NCBI RefSeq assembly: GCF_045679555.1
Contig: NC_092098.1
Coordinates: 16,754,538 to 16,818,537 of the forward strand
DNA from: Salvelinus alpinus
Lineage: Eukaryota > Chordata > Actinopteri > Salmoniformes > Salmonidae
Length of the DNA stretch: 64,000 bases
Direction of reading: 5' to 3'
Made by a program: the position numbers and the translations under genes. Positions 42,001-51,825 of this stretch are shown here, one piece after another. The notes below the pieces were generated by a model. It was not told the origin of the DNA. It made no database searches and saw only the letters and a program-made list of their open reading frames with translations. Each line of letters begins with the position of its first letter. Within the stretch, counting starts at the first letter, position 1.

Positions 42001-45000
42001 GGCTACGTCCCTTCCGTCTTCAAGAGAGCGAGAGTTGCACCCCTGCTGAAAAAACCTACACTCGATCCCTCCGATGTCAACAACTACAGACCAGTATCCC
42101 TTCTTTCTTTTCTCTCCAAAACTCTCGAACGTGCCGTCCTTGGCCAGCTCTCCCGCTATCTCTCTCAGAATGACCTTCTTGATCCAAATCAGTCAGGTTT
42201 CAAGACTAGTCATTCAACTGAGACTGCTCTTCTCTGTATCACGGAGGCGCTCCGCACTGCTAAAGCTAACTCTCTCTCCTCTGCTCTCATCCTCCTAGAC
42301 CTATCGGCTGCCTTCGATACTGTGAACCATCAGATCCTCCTCTCCACCCTCTCCGAGTTGGGCATCTCCGGCGCGGCCCACGCTTGGATTGCGTCCTACC
42401 TGACAGGTCGCTCCTATCCATTGTGTCCTCCTCCCAGAGCACTAAGAACCTTGGCGTGATCCTGGACAACACCCTGTCGTTCTCAACTAACATCAAGGCG
42501 GTGGCCCGTTCCTGTAGGTTCATGCTCTACAACATCCGCAGAGTACGACCCTGCCTCACACAGGAAGCGGCGCAGGTCCTAATCCAGGCACTTGTCATCT
42601 CCCGTCTGGATTACTGCAACTCGCTGTTGGCTGGGCTCCCTGCCTGTGCCATTAAACCCCTACAACTCATCCAGAACGCCGCAGCCCGTCTGGTGTTCAA
42701 CCTTCCCAAGTTCTCTCACGTCACCCCGCTCCTCCGCTCTCTCCACTGGCTTCCAGTTGAAGCTCGCATCCGCTACAAGACCATGGTGCTTGCCTACGGA
42801 GCTGTGAGGGGAACGGCACCTCAGTACCTTCAGGCTCTGATCAGGCCCTACACCCAAACAAGGGCACTGCGTTCATCCACCTCTGGCCTGCTCGCCTCCC
42901 TACCACTGAGGAAGTACAGTTCCCGCTCAGCCCAGTCAAAACTGTTCGCTGCTCTGGCACCCCAATGGTGGAACAAACTCCCTCACGACACCAGGACAGC
43001 GGAGTCAATCACCACCTTCCGGAGACACCTGAAACCCCACCTCTTCAAGGAATACCTAGGATAGGATAAAGTAATCCTTCTGACCCCCCCCCCCCCCCCC
43101 TTAAAAGATTTTGATGCACTATTGTAAAGTGGTTGTTCCACTGGATGTCATAAGGTGAATGCACCAATTTGTAAGTCGCTCTGGATAAGAGCGTCTGCTA
43201 AATGACTTAAATGTAAATGTAAATGTAGCTGGCTGTCTTCTAAAAGTTGTCCTTTACCAGTGATATATAAATTATTCCCAGATTCTGTGTTTTTTTTTTA
43301 TTTTGTTTTTTTTATACAGGATGTGCAACCTGTATCTTTTTAAAATATTTGTGTCACTCTATTGATTTCAATGTGATATCGATAGAAGTCATTTACAAAA
43401 GTGTTGCGTTTCTGTTTTGGTGACCCCCCCGTATCACAATCCAACATTCTGGATTTTGATCATTGTCATCTAACCAGTGAGGTAAAAGATTTCTCCCGTT
43501 TCCATGTTTTTTTGGTTGTTGTTGTTGTGGGGGTGTACAACCAGATTTTCACCCGCTAATCAATCTGAATGACTTATTGACATTTGTCAAAACAAGTGGT
43601 TGGTGCTTGTGCTTTAAAAAAGAAATAAGACTGAAATACTATTGTTGCATGTGTAGATGTTACATTTTAGGTTTTCAATATCACAAACTGTTTCTGCATA
43701 TTGGTTATTGATTTGGACACCTTTTAAAGCTGTGCTTTGACATGGGTTATTTATCCAAATGTGTGGTCCACAGGAAGTTTTAGGAATAAACTATGTAAAT
43801 GTAACTTTCAATATTCATTTCCAATGGTATTGTACTTAATCAAAAACTGCTGAATAATTCAAGTGCTGCAATATTTATTTATTTTGATATACCAGAAGTC
43901 ACCGACTCCGCTGAACTGGGTACAGCTCTCTGATTCGTAGTGCTATGGGGAACGGTGGTTGGGGCTGTGGTCTGGTAGTGTGTAATGGGAATCCTGCTGC
44001 AAGCCTGCTGATGCCATACTGTCCTCATGTTCTCACTCAAGGACATGCTGCCTGACTCTGATCTGTGGCACACACACACACACACAGACCTCTCCTTCCA
44101 ATTACTCTGAGAGGTGCTCGGTGGAATTGGTTACATCTGAGCAAGCTGAGCACATGTTATCAGAGCAAGCCATGCAAAGGGTGACATGGACAGCCTATAT
44201 GCCACTCAGAGAAACACACACACACACACACAGACACCTAGTATGGTATAGGAACTTACGCATGATTATCTTTCTTTGAATTCTGTTTCACTGTCCGACA
44301 GCATCTTGTTGGGAGATTGATTGGGAAGCAGGGGCGATATGTGAGCTACCTGAAGGAGACATCCGGCGCAAACATCTTCATCGCCACCCTGCCTTACACC
44401 CAGGAGTTCCAGATCTGCCATATAGAGGGTGAGTGCATGAGACGCTGGCTCTCCACAACAGAACATCACTTGTAGTCAGGCACCTAGGCTTTGGTAGCTG
44501 CATTGCCCCTTGTGGCTTGCTCATTTTGTCCCTCTGTTTCCTCCAGGGTCAAAGGAGCAGGTGGATTGTGCTCTGGATCTGATCAGGAAGAAGTTCAAAG
44601 ATCTGGATGTGACCAGCTGTTATGTCCATCCTCCAGTGGCCAGCCTGCCCTCTCTCCCCATCACATCCTGGGTAAGTAGTATCTTCTGCTTGGCTGAAGT
44701 AGTGTGGAACTGTGGGTAGTGCTTTGACTAAAAGCCTCTCTCTCTCAGCTGCTGCTTCCCCATAGGGTGACAGTTGAGGTAACCGTGATCCAAGTAGCCT
44801 CTGGGAACTATGTGTTCCTCCAGCAGCACACACACCCCACCTTCCATGCTCTCCGCAGCCTGGACCAACAGATGAGCTTGTGTTACTCTCACCCAGGGTG
44901 CCCTTCCTTGCCGGCCCCAGTGGAAGGTAGGCATGCACAGCCAGGGCATTGGGACTCCTTACCCTCAGATGATAAAGTCTCTTTCTGTAGTGTCATTTTC

Positions 45001-46963
45001 TTTCTCAAATGTTTTCTTCTCACACTCTCTCACACACACACTCTCTCTTACACACACACACACAGTGGGAGTGATCTGTGCTGCCCAGATGCCTGAGGGT
45101 GCCTGGTGGAGAGCGCAGGTGATGGGTTACTATGAAGAAACCAAGGAGGTGGAGCTCTGCTATGTGGACTATGGAGGCTATGTCATGGTGAAGATCGACA
45201 CCCTCCGCCAGATCAGGTGACACACTCACTGTGGGGAGTCTAAATATAACTGGAATAGAAGTTGATGTTGGATTTTACCAGTGTTTCCATTACCTGGTAA
45301 AACCGTCTTTTGGATGATTTTATTTATTTTTATGAATACAATCTGACCAAATAAAAACATGTCCAGCAGAAAATATTCTATTGAATAATCAACATTCTCT
45401 ATAAATCACATTGGTTATTCATGGAGGTTGGTTCAGGTTCTTTCAATAGCATCATCTCTCTACTCTGCCGGTCGGTTTTGAGAGCACACTCTCGCAAACA
45501 CACTTTCAATGTATCAACTGGTGCTGGCCAGCAAAGTTTCCCTCGCCTGTAAGTCTGTGACTGACACAGAATTGTCCACCAAAGAGGAGTATTTAGATCA
45601 GCATTTCCCAACTCCAGTCCTCCAGTACCCCCAACAGTGCACACAGCCCTGGACAAGTGCACTCAACTTGTCAACTAATCATCCAGCCCTCAATTAGTTG
45701 AATCGGGCGAGTTTGTCTGGTGCTACAAAATACAATTGTGCTGTTGGGGGTACTGGAGGACTGGGGTTGGAAAATGCTGATTTAGAGGAAGTAAAATTAC
45801 TTCCAATGCCTCATCGTGTAGTTTGCTTAAACTGCAAATAATTTAAGCAATCTAGCTAACTAGCTACTGTACCAAGGATGGAGGCACAGATAAGTGGGTA
45901 AATAGATTGACACTGAAACAGAGAATATTTACAAGCCAGCTGGACAAAGACATGCATTATGCAAGGAGCCAACGTTCACTTGGTAGGCTCATTCCTCCTT
46001 GCATAATTATTGTAGTCATTTCCATAAGGTGTCAATGAATCGGCAGTGGGTAGTCCTAAAGAAAGCATTACCTTACACGTCAACTAGGCAAGTCCGTTAA
46101 GAACAAATTCTTATTTACAATGGCGGCCTACACCGGCCAAACCCGGACGACACTGGTTCAATTGTGCGCTGCCCTATGGAACTCCCAATCACGGCCGGTT
46201 GTGATAGCCTGGATTCGAACCAGGGTGTCTGTAGGGACGCCTCTGGCATTGAGATGCAGTGCCTTAGACCGCTGCACCACTTGGGAGCCCCAAGATTTTG
46301 AATATGATATATTTGTTATGGCCAGTAAAGCTCAATTTTGATCTGCACATTTTTTCCTATGGAAACGTGGGATTGACTTTGCTGTTGGTCTTCCCACAGA
46401 TCAGACTTTGTTGCCTTGCCTTTCCAAGGATCTGAGGCAATCCTGGAACATATTGCACCCCTTCCAGGTATGTTTCAGCTGTATTTAAACATCAATTAAA
46501 GTTCATGCTCTCATATCACTGACATCTCTTCCCTATCTACTAGGAGAAGAAGGGTTCTCCGCTGCAGCCAAATCTGCACTGGAGGAAATGACACAAGGAT
46601 TGCCACTACTTGCACAGGTAGAGGAAAGTGCATGGATATGTCTCCTTCTGCTGGTGTACAGTCAGCACAATGACAATAAGGAAAGGTAGTCTCTGTTCTT
46701 ACCCTGTATCTGCACACTCCCCAGGTCACAAACTGTCACACCAGTGGCATTCCCTTGGTACAGATATGGAGAACTGAAGGAGAGGTATGCAATACTTTTT
46801 ATTTTTTAAAGCATCCACTGTTTGTAACTATGTGTATGTTAAACTTCTTAATTTATAAAGGTATTCTAATGGGTTCATGTTGCTAATGTTTCTCTTGGTC
46901 TTCCAGTTGGTGTCTGTGAACCGTGCTCTGGTGGATAACGGACTGTGTAGCTGGGTAGACTGA
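31654..46963 (+). CDS. akap1: A-kinase anchoring protein 1, mitochondrial (akap1), 816 aa, ten coding exons
   Basis: Join: 31654-33079, 33590-33774, 44302-44428, 44547-44671, 44749-44926, 45066-45216, 46400-46467, 46544-46617, 46725-46784, 46907-46963; total 2451 nt, TGA at 46961. AKAP1 tethers PKA and RNAs to the mitochondrial outer membrane. The N-terminus ([16 protein letters not shown], then SRKR) is a membrane anchor with flanking positive charge. A long acidic, Ser-rich, probably disordered region follows. Around residues 315-340 an amphipathic helix ([20 protein letters not shown]) fits the PKA regulatory-subunit binding site. A KH domain starts at residue 538 ([11 protein letters not shown] with the GKQG loop), and an extended Tudor domain follows at about 680-760 ([25 protein letters not shown]). 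The ATG at 31654 gives the family-like start MVLRLQS. Human AKAP1 is longer, mainly in the disordered part. Confidence 0.93.
33590..33774 (+). CDS. akap1: akap1 coding exon 2 (185 nt)
   Basis: Acceptor TGCCCCAG, donor AAAG|GTGAGT. It encodes [19 protein letters not shown] to [10 protein letters not shown] and ends in phase 0 just before the KH domain. The VW-IEVPK ending matches vertebrate AKAP1. Confidence 0.9.
34000..35042 (+). mobile_element. Tc1-like element, about 1 kb, degenerate, in akap1 intron
   Basis: Left end after TA: CACTATATACAAAAGCATGT then GGACACC. The right end GTCCACATACTTTTGGTCAT is its diverged inverse. The transposase is recognisable only in pieces: CACAAGCTCACAGAACGGGA for the helix-turn-helix, ATGGGTTTCCATTGCCGAGC, and CTCAACTCCATCGAACACCT for the LNSIEHLW block. 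It has many stops. Same family as 3818-4314. Confidence 0.85.
35318..35905 (-). mobile_element. Tc1-like element fragment (CAGTGCATTCGG-type end)
   Basis: The right end GGTCTGAATACTTTCCGAAT then GCACTG precedes TA at 35906. Minus-strand interior codes a transposase N-terminal relic ([15 protein letters not shown], 35492-35265). The left part is missing. A (TTA)n run at 35295-35315 marks the break. Confidence 0.75.
36020..37180 (+). mobile_element. L1/Tx1-type LINE ORF2 remnant
   Basis: Pieces of a reverse transcriptase: a motif A relic ([10 protein letters not shown] near 36140-36166), motif [21 protein letters not shown] (36316-36375), and the position of the catalytic box mutated to NAND ([10 protein letters not shown]). 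Decayed downstream segments follow. Inactive. The matching 3' UTR appears at 39560-40635 after an interruption. Confidence 0.75.
36286..36600 (+). pseudogene. L1-like reverse transcriptase fragment
   Basis: A 104-codon frame with [13 protein letters not shown] and [13 protein letters not shown]. The usual YADD is NAND, so the metal-binding pair is damaged. Confidence 0.75.
37181..38551. repeat. Unclassified repetitive-looking block in the akap1 intron
   Basis: It interrupts the L1-like remnant. It contains repeated TAGCTAGCTAAC-type motifs and two copies of GCTAACAGTACACTT (37740-37754, and near 37984-37998). No coding frame and no clear ends. It probably belongs to a transposon I cannot name. 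Confidence 0.35.
38552..38735 (+). mobile_element. tRNA-derived SINE with L2-like tail
   Basis: Starts GTGGGGGGCAGTTG, has a tRNA-like stretch TAGGTCGCTGGTTTGGGTCG (B-box region), then TCTGTCGACATGCCCTTGGG, and ends with a GTGGGTCACTTTGGATGGGA tail and ATGTAAATG. Confidence 0.7.
38770..39330 (+). mobile_element. LINE endonuclease remnant
   Basis: The conceptual pieces [30 protein letters not shown] and [16 protein letters not shown] are characteristic of a fish non-LTR endonuclease. Frameshifts separate them and the catalytic residues are not assembled. Inactive. Confidence 0.65.
39560..40635 (+). mobile_element. 3' UTR of an L1/Tx1-type LINE
   Basis: Recognisable by GGGGGATTGGAAATGATGCA then GACAATTACATTGATGGAAG near 40555-40595, a common salmonid L1 end, and by the preceding pieces encoding relics of the RT C-terminus. 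Probably the same insertion as 36020-37180. Confidence 0.6.
40636..41132 (-). mobile_element. 3'-end copy of the LINE family at 1-3817
   Basis: Minus-strand 3' UTR, 5' truncated. Its right end (AGGAGAAATACTCCAGATAT, 41101-41120) corresponds to positions 1-20 of the window. Its left end reads ATGTATTTATATAGCCCTTC. Non-coding. Confidence 0.75.
41147..41333 (+). mobile_element. Tc1-like element, right-end fragment
   Basis: Ends GAATACTTTCTGAAGGCACT then G before TA at 41334-41335. The left part is absent. Same family as 4769-6134. Confidence 0.8.
41334..41640 (+). mobile_element. LINE 3' UTR fragment (ACAAGCATTTCGCTGCACCT family)
   Basis: Matches 53957-54389: ACATAGTCATTGAATATTGG at the start, ACACAAGCATTTCGCTGCAC near the end, TTTGAT tail. 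It is contiguous with the Tc1 end at a TA, suggesting the Tc1-like element inserted into this LINE. Confidence 0.75.
41668..43230 (+). mobile_element. L2-like LINE, 5' truncated, internally deleted
   Basis: A near-identical copy of 26807-28685. It starts inside ORF2, lacks the part corresponding to 27540-27885 (346 bp, junction at about 42416), and ends in the same GTAAGTCGCTCTGGATAAG tail with ATGTAAATG repeats. The deletion removes the YADD catalytic box and shifts the frame. Confidence 0.92.
41881..43064 (+). pseudogene. LINE ORF2 remnant lacking YADD
   Basis: Two frames: 41881-42459 (RT fingers to motif [11 protein letters not shown]) and 42384-43064 (thumb and C-terminus, [13 protein letters not shown] to FKEYLG), offset by the 346-bp deletion. 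Not functional. Confidence 0.88.
43231..44301 (+). other. akap1: akap1 intron, 3' part
   Basis: No transposon recognised. It includes a homopolymer-rich start and two short CA runs (44070-44086 and 44215-44233). One 93-nt open segment between splice-like signals (44088-44180) is discussed as a finding. It ends at the acceptor TGTCCGACAG. Confidence 0.45.
44302..44428 (+). CDS. akap1: akap1 coding exon 3 (KH domain start)
   Basis: Phase 0 start after CCGACAG, donor GAGG|GTGAGT. It encodes [19 protein letters not shown] to QICHIE, with the RNA-contacting GKQG loop. Confidence 0.93.
44547..44671 (+). CDS. akap1: akap1 coding exon 4 (KH domain end)
   Basis: Acceptor CCTCCAG, donor TGG|GTAAGT. 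It encodes [19 protein letters not shown] to LPSLPITSW. Confidence 0.93.
44749..44926 (+). CDS. akap1: akap1 coding exon 5
   Basis: Acceptor CTCTCAG, donor GAAG|GTAGGC. It encodes [20 protein letters not shown] to SLPAPVE, with the conserved [18 protein letters not shown] segment of AKAP1 leading into the Tudor domain. Confidence 0.93.
45028..45065 (+). repeat. CA/CT microsatellite overlapping an akap1 splice acceptor
   Basis: ACACACAC, CTCTCTCT and ACACACACACACAG run into the exon at 45066, replacing a normal polypyrimidine tract. Confidence 0.9.
45066..45216 (+). CDS. akap1: akap1 coding exon 6 (Tudor core)
   Basis: Acceptor ACACACAG, donor TCAG|GTGACA. It encodes [18 protein letters not shown] and [18 protein letters not shown], the Tudor barrel with its aromatic residues. 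Confidence 0.93.
46075..46289 (-). mobile_element. tRNA-derived salmonid SINE in akap1 intron 6
   Basis: Minus strand: head GGCTCCCAAGTGGTGCAGCG (about 46268-46287), B box GGTTCGAATCC (about 46212-46222), core, and a tail with AACGGACTTGCCTAGTTGAC. This is the HpaI/SmaI-like tail seen at 28770-28800. Confidence 0.8.
46400..46467 (+). CDS. akap1: akap1 coding exon 7 (68 nt)
   Basis: Acceptor TCCCACAG, donor CCAG|GTATGT. It encodes [20 protein letters not shown]. Confidence 0.92.
46544..46617 (+). CDS. akap1: akap1 coding exon 8 (74 nt)
   Basis: Acceptor TCTACTAG, donor CAG|GTAGAG. It encodes [18 protein letters not shown] to LLAQ. Confidence 0.91.
46725..46784 (+). CDS. akap1: akap1 coding exon 9 (60 nt)
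   Basis: Acceptor CTCCCCAG, donor GAG|GTATGC. It encodes [20 protein letters not shown]. Confidence 0.92.
46907..46963 (+). CDS. akap1: akap1 terminal coding exon
   Basis: Acceptor TCTTCCAG. It encodes [18 protein letters not shown] then TGA. Mammalian AKAP1 continues a few residues past WVD; here it stops. Confidence 0.92.
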   Translation: MVSVNRALVDNGLCSWVD

Positions 46964-47490
46964 CTCTGACTGTGAAGGCCAATCCTGGCCCTGTTTGGAT
47001 AGTTTTCAAATGTATCCTCTCTCCCTTTTTAAGCACAGATCTCTAAGGGATTGTATATGTGTGAGTAAGGTTACCAGCCCTATTACCCTCACCAATCTAC
47101 CAATTTAGATCTGTGATTACTTCAAGGAAGGTAGGAAGGAACATTGGATATCTGAAGTATTCAAACATGGCCCCTGTCTTGCAGTCTTTCACCGTTCTAC
47201 CCCCTCAGTACCATCCTCTGGACTGCTGCCCTGTTGGGGCACAACAATGTCTTCCTTCTCAACTCGACTGTTCATGCTTGTTGTTTCTTTATCATCATGT
47301 ACACTTTCTGATGTATTTATTTTGTGAAGTCTTATTTACACCCCCCCCCCCCCCCCCCTTATATAAATGTTTGTTAATTATGCTTACATGATTTTTGACC
47401 AATATTATTCATGATTAATCAAATTACTGTTTTGTTTTCAATGGATCCAATCCTATTAAGAAACTAAATAAAGATGAACTGTCCTTTCTG
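46964..47490 (+). other. akap1: akap1 3' UTR
   Basis: From the stop to just after AATAAA at 47467-47472. It includes a C-run (47341-47358). No other gene. Confidence 0.7.
47467..47472 (+). terminator. akap1: akap1 polyadenylation signal AATAAA
   Basis: Canonical hexamer 504 nt after the stop codon. Confidence 0.7.
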
Positions 47491-47682
47491 AGTTCTCCAC
47501 TTTGACCATAGCCACAGACTGTTATGTTGTAAGATGTACAGTATAATGTAGCTACAGTCTGTATTGACTTCAATCAGATCTCATTAAATTAATGCATGTT
47601 GTGTACATTTTGTGAGTTTGTTAGATGATACACAAATTCAGGAACCTTTTGTATATTGACCTCGATGTCCAAACTAAATATA

Positions 47683-48141
47683 CACAGTGTACTAAACATT
47701 AGGAACACTTTCCTAATATTGTGTTGCACGCCCTTTTGCCCTCAGAACATCGTCAATTTGTTGGAGCATGGACTAACATTCCACAGGGATACTGACCCAT
47801 GTTGACTCCATTGCTTCCCACAGTTGTGTGAAGTTAGCCAGGTGTCTTTTGGCTGGAGGGCCATTATTGATACACATGGGGAAACTGTTGATTGTGCTAC
47901 CATACCCTGTTCAAAGGCACTTAAACATTTTGTCTTGCCCCTCTGAATTGCACACATACACAACACATGTCTAAATTGTCTCAAGGCTTAAACATCCTTC
48001 TTTAACTGGTCTCCTCCCCTTCATCTACACTGATTGGATTTAACAGGTGACATCAATAAGGTGTCATAGTTTTCACCTGGATATACCTGGTCAGTCTGTC
48101 ATGGAAAGAGCAGCTTTTCCTAATGTTTTGTACATTCAGTG
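47683..48141. mobile_element. Tc1/mariner-type MITE, 459 bp
   Basis: Left end CACAGTGTACTAAACATTAG, right end inverse CACTGAATGTACAAAACATT. TA flanks both ends (47681-47682, 48142-48143). No coding capacity. It lies about 190 bp after the akap1 transcript end. Confidence 0.88.
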
Positions 48142-51100
48142 TATTGAGGCTCTAGAGAAGGACATTTTGACTTGGTCAACCAGTGCCCGTGAGGAACTTG
48201 TCTGGACTGTTAAACTCACTGAGGTTTATTGTGCTTCAGCTTTGATCCCCGGAGTGTTTGTATCTATGTTTTAAGGGAGAGCTTCAGTTATTTGTATGTC
48301 TCTGATGTTATGAGTAGTTTTTGAAGTGGATGTTCTGGGGAATGATGGAATGAATAAACAAGAACCTAGTGAATTCAGTAGATGGCGCCAAAGGCTTAGT
48401 TTTTGCTATTCCTATTAGACAAGCACTAGACCGGGAGTGTTACAAATACAGAGAGCACCTGTTGTCTTGATAAGCACAGACAAATGTTTCAGTCAATTGA
48501 GTACTGTGTAAAGAATGAGCGTGTGTGACTAAATGTTATATATAAACTCCGCAGTTACATTTGTAATCAAACATTGTCTACTTGTGAGGCAACTTGGTAG
48601 GCCCATCGTTCAAGGCAGCTGAAGACTTCGTTATTATTTTGCAGCTAACTACTCATCACATTCAACTGAAATATGGAATGAATCACTTGCAGGACCAAAT
48701 TAGAGCCATTCTGAATTAATACTGTATACAGGAAACCATGCCAGTGTCTGAAGGAGAACTAAATGAATTTGTAATCCACTTCTGTCTAGATTCATCCCAT
48801 GTTTGAATTTAACACAGTAAAAAAAAAAAAAAGGTATATATGTGTGAAGATGTGTTCTCTGTTTCTTTGCCTTTACATCCTTCGATTGTATCTTAATTCT
48901 GCAACTCCTAGTCTTCTCTTTCATCAGCTTCTATCCAGGTTTTTTGGGGGGGGTCATTACTTTTTGTTTTAATTTAAGGGTTGTTTCACCACATTTGTTA
49001 CGTTATTTGAGTTGGAACTGAATGAAAATATTATATACATATGGTAATTATTTTTTGTTGTATTCACTATAATTGTCAGTGGTGTACATTGAAGACTGGG
49101 TGACAGTTGTGTCTTCCAGCATGCCGTCTGGGCATTTCAGTTCAGAAGTCAGAGTTGTTCTGCTGATAGGATAATAGGGAGGGAGTTGGGAGGATTTCAG
49201 AAATCACCTGTGGTGCACATTAATTTTCCAGCAAAGGCCCCATAATAATGCAGCAGCATGCACTCCTTGGTGTCTTTGATGAGACTAATTAAAGGCATGA
49301 GGCATGTAAAAAAAATATATATATATATTTAAAAAAATAAAATAAAGATAATCGGAGGGCAGGACTATGAGGAGGCTCATCCAAGACCCCTATTGATTAA
49401 TGAAGTCACACTGTCATTCCCCATTATCTTCGCTGCTTATAATAGCACACTCACTCACCCACCAACAGTGGAGAGAGATTGAAGGATTAGCAAAGGTCTC
49501 CTCACGTTGCTCTCCATAAATGCTCTCTTTAGTCATGATGCTCAACTCAAGTCAGTGCTATACTTCATGTTTTGATTGTGCTGCTGAGTGCAAGGATTCA
49601 TTTGTATTTTATGTTACATGTCAGTTCTCTTTTTATAAAATGTAATATTATTTCTTAAAAGAGTAATGTTAATTTGTGATAGTTGAAACAGAATACAAAG
49701 CTTGCCTTTTCATGGAAGAAACTAGTGATCTATTTAGGGTTATGAATGACTCCCAACTTTATTGTTGAATAGTTTTTTTTCTTCTTTTTTTTCTATATCT
49801 ATATTTTATTTCTATATTAACCAAATTGCTATATTGTTGTAGGCCTACGTTACGTTATCCTGCAAATGATTGTACTGGATATTTCGGTGAAGTTGTGTGG
49901 GTGGCTAACCAACACCGGTGCAATTGATTAGTCAATTATGGGACCTAATGTAGGACACAGGTGTGCTAGGAATTAATAGGAGGGTGGTAAAGGTAAAAAC
50001 AAAATGTATCATCCAATCACAGGTATTGCTTTTTAACAGTTTAAAATCCTCTGGTAAAAATAACTTTTATATCCCCCTGTATTTGGCTTGACACATTTCC
50101 TCTTTTAAAAATACAGTAATAATATAGCAAGACAGAGCAATCACTACCAAATAGGAAGATTATATCTGCTATTTAGGCTCCTCTATTTATTACGAAAAAT
50201 GGCCTTTCAGGTTAAAGGTTGTTGAATCACTCCTTTTTGTTTTTAATAAATAATATCAACATTAAGAATTGACATGCATGGCATCAAAACCATGGTTGTA
50301 TCTGGGGAATACTGCAGACCAGGGCAATGTTTTGAAGTAAATGTCATCATTACAATATGGGTTGAATATGTGAAGTCATTATTAGGCATTATTAGACAGC
50401 AGCAGAGCCCCCTAACACAGAACAGCAGAGCCCCCTAACACAGAACAGCAGAGACCCTAACACAGAACAGCAAAGCCTCTGACTGTCACTGAGATCTATG
50501 CATCGATCTCTGCTGGAGCTCGCAGTAGGAGGACAAGGGACTGTGTGACAGCTGCAGCAGACAAGGATGTTCCCAGCTGTCCTCTCACTCAACTTCCCCT
50601 CTGCTCTCCTCTCACACTAATTTCTCCTTCTTTCCCTTTAAATCTCCAATAGCTCCACGCGATCAGCATCCACAGGCCTGGTTATCTCTCTGCCGTCCTG
50701 CATGCTGAGTGCCATCACTACTGAGGAGCTGTGTGAGAACAAAGTCTTTATGTTGAATGCTTGTCAATGCTATGTTCAATATATCAATGCTCTCAGGACA
50801 ATGTTTCCTTGTCTCTAGGCTCAGCTTTCTGGGTGGAGGGGTTCACTTTATTGAGCTAGTGTTACATTTCTTAGCTTCTTGTTTTAACCTTACTAGATGG
50901 ATACAGTCCCCACATTTTTCCTCAATGAAAGATGCATCAGTAACTTCTGGGAGTTTTTTAAAAGTGTATTTCAATGTGCAAAACAGGAACATATATGTTT
51001 CACATTTCAATAGGGAATCGAGTCATAGATGTTTTGATGTGCAAAAGTATCAAATTTAAATGTTCAAAGCATGTAACAGATGTAGGATATAAAAATGTAA

Positions 51101-51825
51101 ACGTCCTTTAAATACTTTATGCGTTCATTAATCAAACACAGATGCTATTGTGACTGCAGGAGCACGCACAGAAGTGTCCATGCCGTAGAATGATATAATG
51201 CAGTTTCTTCACTGTTGTCAAGGGTATTCCCATGCATTTTACGTATTGTATCTAACCTTGATCATTAAAAGACCAATATTTTCCCATTACTTTTCAGCAC
51301 TGAACAAACCTTTGACTGTGTGTATTGTTAATTACTAGGTAGGGATTGATCACATTAATATGTAGAGAGGAAGGGTTTATCATATATCATCATGACTGGT
51401 GAAAGGGATCTCAGCTGGTAGGCTGGAAAGCAGCATCGCCCATGTTGTTTGAAGGCTGAACTGCATCTCAGACATGCTCACTTAACACTAGTGGCTGCTC
51501 AGATTAAAGGGAATGCTCCACCACTCCATAAACCTTGGCTTGGAGTGTTTGCATTTCATTGAATACAACAGCAGTCACAATTACTGCGATATATCCACAT
51601 TGTGATGTTTACTTGCCTTGTGTAAAGTACTTTGATGTATTTGGCTGTTTAGAGCTCAGCTTAACCGTGTGCGTGCCTGCTAGAGAAACACAGAGAAGAG
51701 AATACGATAAACAGTATAAATTGACTCATTTACCAGAGTAAGCATCAACATTTAGTTGTTGTAATATTGATCATTTCAAGTGGCTTTTTCCTCTGAGTGG
51801 TGGTTCATACAAAAATAATCAATTG
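48142..51825. other. akap1-msi2 intergenic sequence
   Basis: AT-rich with homopolymers (A-run about 48819-48831) and an AT microsatellite (49310-49329). No gene, SINE or transposon end recognised other than the short tandem repeat at 50402-50477. Confidence 0.45.
50402..50477. repeat. Short tandem repeat, about 23-bp unit, three copies and a partial
   Basis: Unit GCAGAGCCCCCTAACACAGA then ACA, repeated at 50402, 50425 and 50448, the third unit one base shorter. Confidence 0.85.

Noticed and set aside
48047-48274. 75-codon frame after akap1
   Set aside because: It starts within a MITE and has no recognisable protein pattern.
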